This document shows, one piece after another, positions 11,101 to 20,043 of a stretch of DNA of 64,000 nt (position 1 is its first letter; every line of letters begins with the position of its first letter). This DNA is from an uncultured Pirellula sp. (GTDB lineage: Bacteria; Planctomycetota; Planctomycetia; Pirellulales; Pirellulaceae). A model generated the notes under the pieces. That model was not told the DNA's origin and searched no databases. It saw nothing but the letters and a program-made list of their open reading frames with translations. The DNA lies in assembly GCA_903858115.1 (NCBI GenBank), contig CAIOHR010000028.1, positions 1-64,000 of the forward strand, in the 5' to 3' direction. A program made the position numbers and the translations under genes.

Positions 11101-11532
11101 GTGGTCGTGAACGATTCGATTGTGTTGGTCGATTTCATCAACCAATGTAACAAAGGAGGAATGCCCGTTCATGATGCCTTGATGGAAGCTGGTTCCCGTC
11201 GACTGCGAGCGGTTTTTCTTACAAGCGTTACGACAATCGCCGGCCTAGCGCCCATGTTGCTCGAGAAATCGTTCCAAGCACAAGTTCTGATACCGATGGC
11301 AACAAGTCTTGCCTTTGGATTGCTGGCATCCACGATGTTAGTGCTTTTGATGGTACCATTCCTTTACAAAGTGTATGCGACGGTCGCATTGACCGAGGAA
11401 CAGACAGCTGGACGTTGGGAGCCAGCGCCATCTTACGAAACCGTTCCAGACGGATCAAAAGAAACGGAGAGAAACGTTGACAGCTTGGAAAAGCCAAGTT
11501 CCAGGGAACAGGATGTTGTCTTAGGTACGTGA
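8176..11532 (+). CDS. RND family efflux transporter permease (AcrB/MMPL-like)
   Basis: A 1118-residue proton-driven inner-membrane pump. The first helix (NVLVAIILVAGLASFF) is followed by the periplasmic porter domain with YPGATPDEVE. Helices 2-6 include GIPISLAGAGIILYSTGGTLNMLSM and the VGIVVDDGIVIGENIY stretch with the proton-relay Asp pair. The repeat half carries MFGMVTLAGVVVNDSIVLVDF. The length is slightly above the usual 1020-1050. ATG 8176 fits the conserved N-terminus and has a purine-rich AAGGGCG upstream. It is transcribed with the adaptor at 6555. The drug or solute exported cannot be told from sequence. It is 15 bases upstream of the epimerase gene. Confidence 0.93.
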   Translation: MKNAIQWAIRNISGVNVLVAIILVAGLASFFSMRRETFPEFQLEVILVSVPYPGATPDEVESGICQKIEEAIQPLTGIKKLTSICREGSGFTLAQLESNVKDPQKILSEIRSAVDRISVFFPERSEKSTVEQITFRTPAIRVAIIGPDDRTSASERKLRDYAETIRDRLLELPSVSQANIQNAKPFQIDVEVDEDTLRKYGLSLSEIANILRKENVELPSGQLKSDGQEILLRGKNKRDVGEDIATLPLITQPNGVVLTVGDIGKVRDEFDDVTAISEINGRPAIVIEISRTSNEDLLNISDEVKKFAAEVETPDGYSVRAWGDESVDVRDRIRMLRENGLQGGIIVFLLLAIFLDLRLAFWVAMGIPISLAGAGIILYSTGGTLNMLSMFAFLMAVGIVVDDGIVIGENIYSHRAMGKSNLRASMDGALEVLPSVFSSVATTIIAFMPLFYVSGVMGKFIAVMPVAIIAMLLVSLTEATFALPGHLSHDDKPPKTMMQKFFYGIGQSIDQLEKMFHWIGRPANRALDWFGEKVYGPLLSVSLRYPTLPISAAILAIAIAAGMVRSGIVAFEFFPALDGKTIIGQVVYPDGTPVAVTSESARRMERAIRQLSNDIAEKEDAKKINKTPEPTEPNAPRGPVKLAYLQVGSAMTGDPGAGDRISGSHVAQVFVEIHDATVRNITSDEILNKWREAAGNFPGAERVTFQAANIGPGGRPLEFKILAPSRDIAALEAAVETAKETLRTYAGVYDIRDDSSPGKVEFQFAIKERAKSLGITVSDLAETVRNAYYGAEVQRLQRDRHEVKLMVRYPMNERRSLADLQEIRIRGKDNIERPIMEIADITITRGYSEINRLDQLRAITVSAELDTAVANATLVATSLKADLVPKLLEKYPSLRFRWEGQQQETAESFGSLVIGFAVAMASMFLLLVFEFNSYLQPLIILAIVPFGFVGAIYGHALMGLPLTLFSMFGMVTLAGVVVNDSIVLVDFINQCNKGGMPVHDALMEAGSRRLRAVFLTSVTTIAGLAPMLLEKSFQAQVLIPMATSLAFGLLASTMLVLLMVPFLYKVYATVALTEEQTAGRWEPAPSYETVPDGSKETERNVDSLEKPSSREQDVVLGT

Positions 11533-11547
11533 TGTAGGGAAGTTGCT

Positions 11548-12576
11548 TTGAATCGAATCGAAACGGTGGATCAGCTTGAGGATGAATTGAGTTGTCCGAC
11601 ACCAGGGGTACTTGCAACGCTGCGCGAGATTGATGGCGACGTCATCATCTTAGGGGCTGGCGGGAAAATGGGCCCCACGTTGGCCAGGATGGTTCGACGC
11701 GGTTTCGATGAGATCGGGCAATCAGGGAGGAAGGCGATTGCCGTTTCGCGATACTCAAACGCGCATGCAAAGTTGGCATTGAATCAAGCTGGGGTTGAAA
11801 CGATCTCTTGCGATCTTCTCTCTCGAGAATCAGTACAGCTGCTCCCAAAAGTTCCCAACGTGATCTACATGGCAGGGCAGAAATTTGGCACTTCGAATCA
11901 ACCTGAGTTGACGTGGGCAATGAACACGTTGATTCCAGCGATCGCCGCTGAGCACTTTACCAAAAGTCGAATCGTGGTTTTCTCCACGGGTTGCGTGTAT
12001 CCATTCATGCCCATGGATGGTCGCGGGGCCGCGGAAGAAACGCCATTGCTACCGCCGGGAGACTATGCGAACTCTTGCGTCGGGCGAGAGCGTATTTTTT
12101 CGTATTATTCTTCTTTGCATCATACTCCGATGGCCATGTTTCGGCTTTGCTATTCCATCGATTTGCGATACGGAGTCCTTCACGATATCGCTCAGAAAGT
12201 CGCCCAGAGGATCCCTGTCGATGTCAGCATGGGTTGGGTCCAAGGGATTTGGCAAAGAGATGCGAATGCCAGGGCAATCGAGTCCTTACGACACACGACG
12301 TGCCCGCCTACTCCGCTCAACGTAACTGGGCGCGAAAGGCATTCTGTTCGCGATATAGCGATGCAGTTTGGAAAACTCCTTGGGGTAGAACCGCAATTTG
12401 TAGGTACCGAAGAGTCCAAGGCTTGGATTTGGGATGCCTCCCGGTCCTACACACTCTTTGGCCCTCCGACGGTAGAATGGAAGGCGATGATCGAGGCTAC
12501 GGCGCATTGGATGCAATGCGGCGGACCATCGTTGGGGAAGCCTACCCATTTCGAAGTTACCGACGGCACTTTTTGA
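11548..12576 (+). CDS. NAD-dependent epimerase/dehydratase family protein (extended SDR-like)
   Basis: A 342-residue Rossmann-fold protein with the NAD motif GAGGKMG at residues 36-42, the strand VIYMAG near 105-110 and a FSTGCVYPF segment near 145-153. The usual YxxxK catalytic pair reads YANSC, giving Tyr173 but Cys177 instead of Lys. The codons (TAT and TGC) are clear in the DNA. The loss suggests an altered reaction or a binding role. The start is a TTG at 11548 with AGGGA about 7 bases upstream. It leads a run with GNAT, DapA-like and Gfo/Idh genes; the pathway is unknown, perhaps sugar-acid or amino-sugar catabolism (inference). Confidence 0.85.
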   Translation: MNRIETVDQLEDELSCPTPGVLATLREIDGDVIILGAGGKMGPTLARMVRRGFDEIGQSGRKAIAVSRYSNAHAKLALNQAGVETISCDLLSRESVQLLPKVPNVIYMAGQKFGTSNQPELTWAMNTLIPAIAAEHFTKSRIVVFSTGCVYPFMPMDGRGAAEETPLLPPGDYANSCVGRERIFSYYSSLHHTPMAMFRLCYSIDLRYGVLHDIAQKVAQRIPVDVSMGWVQGIWQRDANARAIESLRHTTCPPTPLNVTGRERHSVRDIAMQFGKLLGVEPQFVGTEESKAWIWDASRSYTLFGPPTVEWKAMIEATAHWMQCGGPSLGKPTHFEVTDGTF

Positions 12577-12629
12577 GTTCTCTACCGTTACGCTTTCTAC
12601 ATTTTGATTTTCTAGGCACGGATTGGTTT

Positions 12630-13097
12630 ATGGTTATTCGACTTTTTCAACCTGGCGATCTTCCCGAGCTACGAAGAATCACCATCGAAGGCTTCGAAGG
12701 AATCGCGATTGATCAAAACGTAGAGAACCAACTTGGAGTATTGGCTGGCCACGATTGGAAGTGGCGAAAGGCAAGGCATGTAGATGAGGACTGCGAAGCC
12801 AATCCTTTCGGGGTCTTCGTTGCAGTCGAGGGTGACACGATCTTGGGATACATCTCAACCCGAATCGACCGAGAAGCAAGAAAAGGGAGGATTCCGAATC
12901 TCGCTGTCGATGCACATCAACGGGGCCATGGAGTCGGCCGGGCATTGATCGAGCATGCTATCGATTACTTGCGTGGGCAGGGAATGGCCTTTGTGATGAT
13001 AGAAACGATGGTCAACAATCCTGTTGGGCAACACCTGTATCCCTCGTGCGGCTTTGTCGAAGCTGGCCGTCAAATTCATTATGCGATGAAGTTATGA
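12630..13097 (+). CDS. GNAT family N-acetyltransferase
   Basis: A 155-residue acetyl-CoA-dependent acyltransferase of the GNAT fold. Motif A is recognisable as IPNLAVDAHQRGHGVGRALIE near residues 90-110, where RGHGVGR is the acetyl-CoA pyrophosphate loop. It is followed by NNPVGQHLYPSCGFVEAGRQ, which matches motif B. The ATG at 12630 starts right at the conserved beta-strand MVIRLFQPGD. The stop overlaps the next start in an ATGA arrangement (13094-13097), which implies translational coupling with the DapA-like aldolase. The acceptor substrate is unknown. Confidence 0.9.
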   Translation: MVIRLFQPGDLPELRRITIEGFEGIAIDQNVENQLGVLAGHDWKWRKARHVDEDCEANPFGVFVAVEGDTILGYISTRIDREARKGRIPNLAVDAHQRGHGVGRALIEHAIDYLRGQGMAFVMIETMVNNPVGQHLYPSCGFVEAGRQIHYAMKL

Positions 13098-14134
13098 ATG
13101 GATCGACCATAGTCAGCGATTGGCGATCGCAATTGCGGCAGGGAGTTGCGATCCCTGCACATCCTCTGGCTCTTACGAAGAATCGTAAGCTCGATGAACG
13201 TCGTCAACGGGCTTTAACTCGCTATTACATTGCAGCCGGAGTTGGTGGTCTCGCGATCGGAGTTCACACGACTCAGTTCGCCATTCGCGATCCGAGGCAT
13301 GGTTTGTTCAAACCAGTCTTGGAGTTAGCGTCCGAAGAACTACAACGATATGCCAATCGCGCTGATCCCGTGGTAAGGATCGGCGGAGTTTGCGGTGAGA
13401 CGCGGCAAGCGATGCAGGAGGCATCGCTATTAGCAGATCTTCGATACAACGCAGCCTTGCTGAGCTTAGCCTCACTAAAGCATGCAAACGACGAACAGTT
13501 GCTGCAACATTGCCGCGAGGTCGCATCGATCATGCCCGTAATTGGGTTCTATCTGCAACCAAGTGTCGGCGGTCGGGTTTTGTCCTATTCATTCTGGCGA
13601 CAATTTGCTGAGATTGAAAATGTGGTTGCGATCAAGATTGCACCTTTTAATCGTTATCAGACACTCGATGTGGTGCGTTCCGTCATGGCTGCGGGACGCG
13701 ATGACATAGCACTGTATACAGGCAACGACGACAACATCGTCGCAGACTTGGTGACGACCTTTCGCTTTGATGGAGTTGAGCGACGAATCGTTGGCGGGTT
13801 GCTTGGGCATTGGGCTGTTTGGACAAAGGGTGCCGTCGAGATGTTGGCTGAAGTTCAAGGAGCGAGTTTGACATCGGACGTTTTGAGACTGGGAGTCGAG
13901 ATCACCGATTGCAACGCTGCATTTTTTGACAGTGCCAATGGATTCCGTGGCTGTATCGCTGGACTTCACGAAGTGCTGCGGCGTCAGGGGCTTTTCGAGG
14001 GAATCTGGTGTCTTGACGAGACAGAGACTCTCAGTGTTGGGCAACATGAAGAGATCGACCGGGTGTATGCAGCTTATCCGCATCTCAACGACGATCTTTT
14101 CGTCGCTTCCCATCTCGATACCTGGCTTGCATGA
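13094..14134 (+). CDS. Dihydrodipicolinate synthase family (DapA-like) aldolase/lyase
   Basis: A 346-residue class I aldolase of the DHDPS/N-acetylneuraminate lyase family. The Schiff-base lysine is seen in VVAIKIAPFN (Lys181), the catalytic Tyr in GFYLQPSVGG (Tyr153), and the GTTGE-type loop is replaced by GVHTTQF near 56-62. The divergence from true DapA (about 290 residues, GTTGE) argues that it acts on another 2-oxo acid, not in lysine synthesis. The ATG at 13094 overlaps the GNAT stop. It is followed by a Tat-exported Gfo/Idh protein 77 bases later. The true substrate cannot be inferred. Confidence 0.85.
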   Translation: MNGSTIVSDWRSQLRQGVAIPAHPLALTKNRKLDERRQRALTRYYIAAGVGGLAIGVHTTQFAIRDPRHGLFKPVLELASEELQRYANRADPVVRIGGVCGETRQAMQEASLLADLRYNAALLSLASLKHANDEQLLQHCREVASIMPVIGFYLQPSVGGRVLSYSFWRQFAEIENVVAIKIAPFNRYQTLDVVRSVMAAGRDDIALYTGNDDNIVADLVTTFRFDGVERRIVGGLLGHWAVWTKGAVEMLAEVQGASLTSDVLRLGVEITDCNAAFFDSANGFRGCIAGLHEVLRRQGLFEGIWCLDETETLSVGQHEEIDRVYAAYPHLNDDLFVASHLDTWLA

Positions 14135-14211
14135 GTTAGACTGGTGCTTTGTCAATCCGAGGGATTGGGCCGCAAAGAACCTAGTTTCAGACTCTCCACC
14201 AGGCATAAACC

Positions 14212-15522
14212 ATGTCAAATCCTATCAGTTTTGCGAGACGCGATTTCATCTCAGCAACTTCCAAGGCTTCGCTTGCTTTTGCAATCCCCACCATCATTCC
14301 TGCGACAGCCCTAGGGCGCAATGGAAAGACTCCACCCAGTGAAAAGATTCAGCTGGGAGTGATCGGAATTGGACCTCGATGCAAATATGTCATCGCTCCG
14401 ATACTTAAGTTTGAAGACGTTCGATGTCGCGTCATCGCCGATGTGCAGGCTTCACGCCGCGAGGAAGGAAAAAAGATTGTTGATTCAGCCTATGGATCGT
14501 CGGACTGCGAAATGCTTCGCGATTTCCGAGAGGTTTTGGCGAGAAAGGACATCGATGCGGTACTGATTGCGACCGGAGATCGCTGGCATGCGACGGCATC
14601 CATGATGGCTGCCGACGCGGGCAAAGATATCTACTGCGAGAAACCCTGCGGGCTTACCATCGACTATTGCCAACGAATCGATGAAACGATTCGGAGTAAA
14701 GGACGTATTTTCCAAGCCGGCACTCAACGTCGAAGCGTCCCCAACTTTCAGCAAGCGGTACAGATGGTTCACGATGGAAAGCTTGGTCAACTCAAGAAAA
14801 TGGTTGCTTCGGTCTATGTTCCTAGCATTGATACGACGTGGTTGCCATCGGAACCAACACCCGATCGAAACGTGGTTGACTGGAACATGTGGCTGGGACC
14901 TGCACCATGGCGTCCGTTCAATAGACAGTATGTTGCTGGAAAATGGAGAGGCCAATGGGATTTCGATTCGGGAGCCAAGCTGCTGGATTGGGGAGCCCAC
15001 ACAGTCGACCTCTGCCAGTGGGCCAATCAAGCAGATGGCTCGATGCCGATTGAGTTCATCCCCAAAGACAAAGGGATCGAATGCAAGTATACCAATGGTG
15101 TCGTTCTCGAAATCGACTTCCTCGATACACCATTTGCGCAACGACCGGGATGGATTCAATCCAATGGAACCTGCCCAGTTCGGTTTGTTGGAGAAAAGGG
15201 CTGGGTAGAAACTGGGGACAGTGGCGAAATCCATCTATCGATGGAAAACGATGCCGTTGATATCAGTAAAGCAGGTGCTCGTCGTAATGGACTCGATGTG
15301 GACTTGCACGCTCGAAATTTCTTTGACTGCATGAGGACGCGAAAGCCAACCGTGGCAAACTCATCGGTGATGCGGCGCTCCCATATCGCTTGTCATGCAG
15401 CCGCGATCTCCTGGATTCTTCAACGGCCTCTTAAGATCGATCCTGTTTCAGAGACATTCGTTGGCGATGAAGAAGCGAACCGATTGAAAACTCGCCCTCA
15501 ACGAAGTGATTGGACGTTATGA
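14212..15522 (+). CDS. Gfo/Idh/MocA family oxidoreductase with Tat signal
   Basis: A 436-residue NAD(P)-dependent oxidoreductase of the type abundant in planctomycetes. The N-terminus has the twin-arginine motif FARRDFISA (Arg9-Arg10) followed by a hydrophobic stretch that ends in ALG, so Tat export to the periplasm is predicted. The Rossmann motif is LGVIGIGPRCKYV near 48-60 and the family signature YCEKPCGLT lies near 141-149. The C-terminal alpha/beta domain includes LLDWGAHTVDLCQWA. The substrate is presumably a sugar or inositol, but it is not known. It ends 12 bases before the stop of a convergent small membrane protein. Confidence 0.93.
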   Translation: MSNPISFARRDFISATSKASLAFAIPTIIPATALGRNGKTPPSEKIQLGVIGIGPRCKYVIAPILKFEDVRCRVIADVQASRREEGKKIVDSAYGSSDCEMLRDFREVLARKDIDAVLIATGDRWHATASMMAADAGKDIYCEKPCGLTIDYCQRIDETIRSKGRIFQAGTQRRSVPNFQQAVQMVHDGKLGQLKKMVASVYVPSIDTTWLPSEPTPDRNVVDWNMWLGPAPWRPFNRQYVAGKWRGQWDFDSGAKLLDWGAHTVDLCQWANQADGSMPIEFIPKDKGIECKYTNGVVLEIDFLDTPFAQRPGWIQSNGTCPVRFVGEKGWVETGDSGEIHLSMENDAVDISKAGARRNGLDVDLHARNFFDCMRTRKPTVANSSVMRRSHIACHAAAISWILQRPLKIDPVSETFVGDEEANRLKTRPQRSDWTL

Positions 15523-15533
15523 CTCTAGGCATT

Positions 15534-15950
15534 TCAACCTTGGAGACGCCCGATATCCAGATTCAAGTATTGTTCAGATCGAGCTTGCACTCCAAATGCA
15601 AACTCTTGAAGAGTGCGAAAGTATGCAAATCTCACTAATGCGATGCAACCGGAAAACGCAACAACTCCTAGCAATACAATAGCTGGCCAAGTCATCCACA
15701 TCCTCTCCTGACGCTCGCGAGCGTCTTCGTTCGAACGATTCGCGTCACTTTCGGACCAATCGAAAAACTGTTGATCGACTCTGCGTTCCTTCAGTGCGAG
15801 CTTGAAGTCCCGGGAGCCATCCATGGCCGCTGACACAACATCAGGAACTAGCTTGATCGGGAACTGGGATTGGAGAGCAAAAGCACCGATGGAAACGAAG
15901 AAGGCAACTATCAAAAACGTAGCCCACAAGTCGCTGCGAATTTTGGTCAT
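15534..15950 (-). CDS. Hypothetical two-helix membrane protein
   Basis: A 138-residue protein that I do not recognise. An N-terminal helix (ATFLIVAFFVSIGAFAL, residues 10-26) and a second helix near 90-108 (PAIVLLGVVAFSGCIALV) flank a charged, soluble segment of about 60 residues rich in Asp, Glu and Arg (WSESDANRSNEDARERQER). It has no cysteine or histidine motif. It begins with ATG at 15950 and is convergent with the Gfo/Idh gene. It may be a planctomycete-specific membrane protein, but that is not shown. Confidence 0.55.
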   Translation of the reverse strand: MTKIRSDLWATFLIVAFFVSIGAFALQSQFPIKLVPDVVSAAMDGSRDFKLALKERRVDQQFFDWSESDANRSNEDARERQERMWMTWPAIVLLGVVAFSGCIALVRFAYFRTLQEFAFGVQARSEQYLNLDIGRLQG

Positions 15951-16095
15951 CGCCCGCCGTTCCAGTGACGAGCGACGATTAGAGTGAGTGCCATGCTTTA
16001 CATCATTGGATTCGCGATGAACAAGAAATCAGCGGTCATCACCGCCGCCAAAGTTCTACCTCTCCTTGGGAGCTTTCCAGGGCTGCACCAAATGG

Positions 16096-16132
16096 AAAAA
16101 GCGTTGAGCTCCAAAGAACTCAACGCTTTTTT
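16096..16132. terminator. Strong bidirectional hairpin terminator
   Basis: An 8-bp GC-containing stem GCGTTGAG/CTCAACGC (16101-16108 and 16119-16126) has a 10-base loop and is flanked by AAAAA before and TTTTTT after, so both directions have a U tract. It sits downstream of the minus-strand PQQ-like gene, which ends at 16172. This is the clearest factor-independent terminator in the window. Confidence 0.85.
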
Positions 16133-16171
16133 ATATTTCAAGTGCACTACAAGCCTGTTCGATTGTGTGCT

Positions 16172-17824
16172 TTATTTGGTTCCTATAGCAAAGAGTTTGT
16201 TCCTGTTGGCGATGAATATTTTGTCGTTCGCAGCAATAGGAGTTGTGTAAAGCGCGGAGCCTAAATTGATTTCAGCGATCTGCTTTTGTTCTTTCGATAG
16301 TTCGAAAATAGTGATGTCTCCGTCCTCGTCTCCGATATAGATCTTGTTGTCGGCGATCAACGGGGATGCCCAAGACGCGGCTAACATATCGTAGGTCCAA
16401 TGAGCTTCTCCGGACTTCGCGTCGAGGCAATGGACCAACCCACTAAAATCTGCAATCACCAATAAATTGTTTTTGATCGCCACGGTACCGCAAGTGCGGT
16501 GCATCGTCGTTTCGAACTCTTTCGGGTTACTACCTACATAGTGCCAGACAGCAGCTGAGTTGGGATTGTCTCTCTCCAAATCGCCAGCGGCTGCATCCAA
16601 CGCTTGCTTGCGTTTATGAGCAATGACAACGGTTGGATCCTTGCTATTGTAAACGAGCGTGGGGCTGACATCCCCTCGTTTTTTCGGATCGATGGCCCAA
16701 AGATGGCCTCCCCCTTCACCGTGCTCTGGATCTTCACCGACGGCGACATATACCAAACCATCGTAAACGACGGGAGTTCCGATCAGGTGGTTTCTCGTTG
16801 CGCCGTTGAGCTTATAAACCGAATCCTTTGGATTGGCATCAAACTTCCAAAGCAATTTGGATTTTCCGCTATCTCCATTCGCATCAAAGCTGTAAAGCCA
16901 ACCATCCCCGCCGCCGAAAATTACTTGATCTACGCCACCCAATGTTGCAAAGGCAGGTGAAGACCATTGACCATGGAGGATGTTAGGACCAGGAGAGCTA
17001 TCGGTCCAAAGGACTTCACCCGTGCTTCGGTTGATGCAAATAAAGCTAGGAGCTTTCTCTTCTGGAATGGATAAGTGGGAGTCATCCACTCCATTGCCTG
17101 TGTTCACGAACAAGAGATTGCCAACTGCGGTTACCGAACAGCTGCACATATTGTGTTGCGACACATTGAGCTGTGCCATCATGTCAAGTTTCCAGACGAT
17201 ATCGGCTTCGTTCTTTTCCTCGTTGGGTTCCTTATTAAATGGTCCATCGTTCTCACCATCGTTGAACCCTTCGGTGTCGAGGCATACAACCTCGCCTCGG
17301 CTAGTGACATACCATAGCTTGTCACCGTCGACGAACGGAGCACAGCAGATACCCTGGTTTGGCCAATCATGAACACGGCCCGTGGGGAGCTTTTCGCTAC
17401 TATGTTGCCAAAGGAGTTTTCCATCCTTCTCGTCAAAGCACAGGAGCACACCTAGATCAACCGTCGCGGGATAACGCTTGATGTAACCGGCACCGTTGTT
17501 CGTTCCGATATAAACCTTGCCGTTTGCTACAACGGGATTTCCGTAAGTTTCCGATCCGAGTGCTGCCGACCAAAGGATGCCATCGCCTGACTCGACATCG
17601 AATTTTGTGGGGAGCGGTCCTGTTTCAGGGACATTGTTCCGTTCAGGAGAGCCACCCCATTGCGGCCAATCTTTCGGGCCGACCTTCAGCTTCGAAATGA
17701 AAGCTTTGGCTACCGCAGTCGGATCGTATTCCTCAGCCGATGCAGCACCCACCAAAAATGTGGAGGTAATCGAGCTAGTGACGAGTCCGAGGGAAAGGAG
17801 CCGGCGAAAATTACTCTGTCGCAT
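16172..17824 (-). CDS. PQQ-binding-like beta-propeller repeat protein, secreted
   Basis: A 550-residue exported protein with a signal peptide (residues 1-30, ending near GAASA). The mature part has the planctomycete start DWPQWGGSPERNNVPE and then repeated propeller blades, each with a G-x-V-Y(I)-x-G strand and a D-x-x-x-G-x-x-x-W tryptophan-docking motif (for example DEKDGKLLWQH, NRSTGEVLWTD, DAKSGEAHWTY). The family is PQQ_2/quinoprotein-like. In these proteins PQQ binding itself is often absent, so enzyme activity is not implied. A second, related protein lies at 30687. ATG 17824 is preferred over an in-frame GTG at 17833. Transcription probably ends at the hairpin at 16096. Confidence 0.9.
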   Translation of the reverse strand: MRQSNFRRLLSLGLVTSSITSTFLVGAASAEEYDPTAVAKAFISKLKVGPKDWPQWGGSPERNNVPETGPLPTKFDVESGDGILWSAALGSETYGNPVVANGKVYIGTNNGAGYIKRYPATVDLGVLLCFDEKDGKLLWQHSSEKLPTGRVHDWPNQGICCAPFVDGDKLWYVTSRGEVVCLDTEGFNDGENDGPFNKEPNEEKNEADIVWKLDMMAQLNVSQHNMCSCSVTAVGNLLFVNTGNGVDDSHLSIPEEKAPSFICINRSTGEVLWTDSSPGPNILHGQWSSPAFATLGGVDQVIFGGGDGWLYSFDANGDSGKSKLLWKFDANPKDSVYKLNGATRNHLIGTPVVYDGLVYVAVGEDPEHGEGGGHLWAIDPKKRGDVSPTLVYNSKDPTVVIAHKRKQALDAAAGDLERDNPNSAAVWHYVGSNPKEFETTMHRTCGTVAIKNNLLVIADFSGLVHCLDAKSGEAHWTYDMLAASWASPLIADNKIYIGDEDGDITIFELSKEQKQIAEINLGSALYTTPIAANDKIFIANRNKLFAIGTK

Positions 17825-18040
17825 GCATAACACCTAGAAAGGGAGAACAAGAAATCTGGCTGGAGGGTCAAATGCGAGGCTAACGCCAAGCAATCATTTC
17901 TGCATTATAGACCATAACCTACCCTCTTGGACAGTATTTAAGCTGCCAATACATTGCTGACAATCAACTCTCCAAATACAATTCTAGGCAACGCTCGAGA
18001 TATCCCCCTTTTGGCCACCTTTCTCCGTCTGGGTACAACC

Positions 18041-18928
18041 ATGGTTTTCGCCGTTTCCCGCCGTCAATTTATTGCTTCAGCCACTGCCGCAAGTCTCGCT
18101 TCGCAAACAAGTAGCCTATGGTCTCAGGAAACCAAAACGCCTCCGTTCAAGATTTCTCTTGCACAATGGTCCCTCAACAAGCCGCTGTTTGGCAAAAAGT
18201 TGGACAACCTAGATTTTGCAAAATATACCAAGGAAAAGTTCGGTATCGAAGCAGTTGAGTATGTCAACCAGTTCTTTAAGGACAAAGCCAAAGACGAGAC
18301 TTATCTGGCTGAAATGAAAAAACGCGCTGCCGACGTTGGAGTCACGAGCTTGTTGATCATGATCGATGGCGAAGGTGCCTTGGGAGACAAAGACGCAGCA
18401 AAGAGAACGACTGCCGTGGAAAATCATTTCAAGTGGGTCGAAGCAGCGAAGTATCTTGGCTGCCACTCCATTCGCGTCAATGCGCAAACCAACGCTGAAT
18501 ATGAAGAAGGAAAGAAACTGGCTGCCGACGGTTTACGCCGACTTTCGGAGTATGCGAAACCGATGGGAATCAATGTTATTGTTGAGAACCATGGAGGTCT
18601 CAGTTCGAATGGCAAATGGCTATCCGAGACCATTCGCATGACAGAGATGTCGAATTGTGGCACGTTGCCTGACTTTGGTAATTTCTACGATTACGATCGA
18701 TATCAGGGGGTGACCGACCTAATGCCTCTAGCGAAAGCCGTCAGCGCCAAGAGTTATGATTTTGATGCGGAAGGAAACGAAACCAAAATCGATTTCCGAA
18801 AGATGATGAAGATCGTTCTCGATGCAAAGTACAACGGTTGGGTTGGAATCGAATACGAGGGTAGCCGTTTGAGCCCGGACGAAGGCATTATGGCAACCAA
18901 GAAGTTGCTCGAGAAATGCATGAGCTAG
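18041..18928 (+). CDS. Sugar phosphate isomerase/epimerase (TIM barrel), Tat-like signal
   Basis: A 295-residue member of the xylose isomerase-like TIM barrel family. The start at the ATG 18041 gives [13 protein letters not shown], a Tat-like twin-arginine signal; an upstream ATG at 17954 would push this motif inside by 29 residues and is unlikely. The metal-binding positions fit the family: Glu in VIVENHGG, His in the same stretch, Asp in LPDFGNF and Glu in GIEYEGS. Reactions in the family are divalent-metal isomerisations or epimerisations of sugars. The export and neighbour types suggest extracytoplasmic sugar handling. The gene overlaps the convergent desaturase stop by 4 bases. Confidence 0.88.
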   Translation: MVFAVSRRQFIASATAASLASQTSSLWSQETKTPPFKISLAQWSLNKPLFGKKLDNLDFAKYTKEKFGIEAVEYVNQFFKDKAKDETYLAEMKKRAADVGVTSLLIMIDGEGALGDKDAAKRTTAVENHFKWVEAAKYLGCHSIRVNAQTNAEYEEGKKLAADGLRRLSEYAKPMGINVIVENHGGLSSNGKWLSETIRMTEMSNCGTLPDFGNFYDYDRYQGVTDLMPLAKAVSAKSYDFDAEGNETKIDFRKMMKIVLDAKYNGWVGIEYEGSRLSPDEGIMATKKLLEKCMS

Positions 18929-20043
18929 AACGAGACGCCAAATAGCGTTTTCTTCGCGACACCCCACCAATTGCGTTCATCCAACTCGCGATACGGAGAG
19001 TTGGATGGAAGCACTTCTAGCAAGTAGCGATGTGCACTCTTTAGGTTGTGGTAGGGTAAAGATGGGAAAAGATGATGCAATGCGTGGTAGCGTATCGAAA
19101 ACGGGAAAAAAAGCCTCGTCAATAAGTCATTTCCTGTGAAGTTGCACGAGTCCAAAATGTGGGATTCGACGTTAACGCGTGAGCCGTCCCCTTCAAAGTG
19201 GTGATCTGCCAACTGACGTAATTGATTTAATGCGAACGTGGCTAATCCCAAAAGATAGATCAGTGGAATGCGACTCAATGGAGCAACGCCAACCAGTACT
19301 GTTGCAGGAATAGCGAGCGCTCGAATGAAGCATAACCATTCCATGATAGTTATGGACCGCCTGTCCGCTTCGTTCAATTTTCTTCGATATTGAAAGTTCA
19401 AAGTTAGAGAGCTAGCTCGTTCCAAAACAAACTGTCGCAGCTTCGGATGAAGGTAACTCAACGGCACAAGCAAAAATCGAAGAAAGACGATGATTGGGAA
19501 AGCAATGATCAAGATCAAATAGCATATCAGGCTCCGAAAGTTGCCACTCTTTAGGACATTTGCGACATACTCAGGGTCCTCGTGTGTTCCATACACCCGA
19601 AGACTGTGATGATCTCGATGGTGGCGAGTAAAGAACGGAGATGGCGTAAAGGTCATGACCCCGACCAGCAAGTTCCATGTCAGCTTGAATAGCGGCATTT
19701 CATGTTGCCCGAGATGGCAGACTTCGTGCACCAAGGAACCTAATCGATAAAGCCAGAACACAGCGATGGGAAATGCGATCCATTGAATCGTAGACCCGAG
19801 CGGCGCCATCAAATAGAGGGAAGCGAACGAATACGCAAAGACTAGCGAAGCTAAGAAGTCGATCCAATATCGGCTGGCTTTGACTCGAAAGAAATCGACG
19901 GGGGCTTTCGAAATAGCATGGCGTGCGTCTCGAATCCAATGCGTTTCAAGCTGGGAAGACTCGCTTTCACGCTGAGAAGACTCGCGCTGAGCCAATGATG
20001 CTCCGAGATTACGCTCCAAGACAGCAGACTCAGGTACACTCAT
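18925..20043 (-). CDS. Membrane fatty acid desaturase
   Basis: A 372-residue integral membrane di-iron desaturase. Three histidine boxes are visible: HEVCH (106-110), HHRDHH (141-146) and HALHH near 330-340. Hydrophobic pairs of helices lie near 62-85 and 88-105, and again in the middle ([20 protein letters not shown]). It should introduce a double bond into acyl chains or hydroxylate a lipid; lipid remodelling for membrane fluidity is a guess. An ATG at 20127 adds 28 non-conserved residues. The shorter ATG at 20043 is preferred because the boxes then fall at usual positions. It lies downstream of the aminotransferase on the same strand, 226 bases away. Confidence 0.88.
   Translation of the reverse strand: MSVPESAVLERNLGASLAQRESSQRESESSQLETHWIRDARHAISKAPVDFFRVKASRYWIDFLASLVFAYSFASLYLMAPLGSTIQWIAFPIAVFWLYRLGSLVHEVCHLGQHEMPLFKLTWNLLVGVMTFTPSPFFTRHHRDHHSLRVYGTHEDPEYVANVLKSGNFRSLICYLILIIAFPIIVFLRFLLVPLSYLHPKLRQFVLERASSLTLNFQYRRKLNEADRRSITIMEWLCFIRALAIPATVLVGVAPLSRIPLIYLLGLATFALNQLRQLADHHFEGDGSRVNVESHILDSCNFTGNDLLTRLFFPFSIRYHALHHLFPSLPYHNLKSAHRYLLEVLPSNSPYRELDERNWWGVAKKTLFGVSF

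Noticed and set aside
15984-16250. 88-codon plus-strand frame across the terminator at 16096
   Set aside because: It reads through the hairpin and has no recognisable domain; the terminator gives a better explanation.
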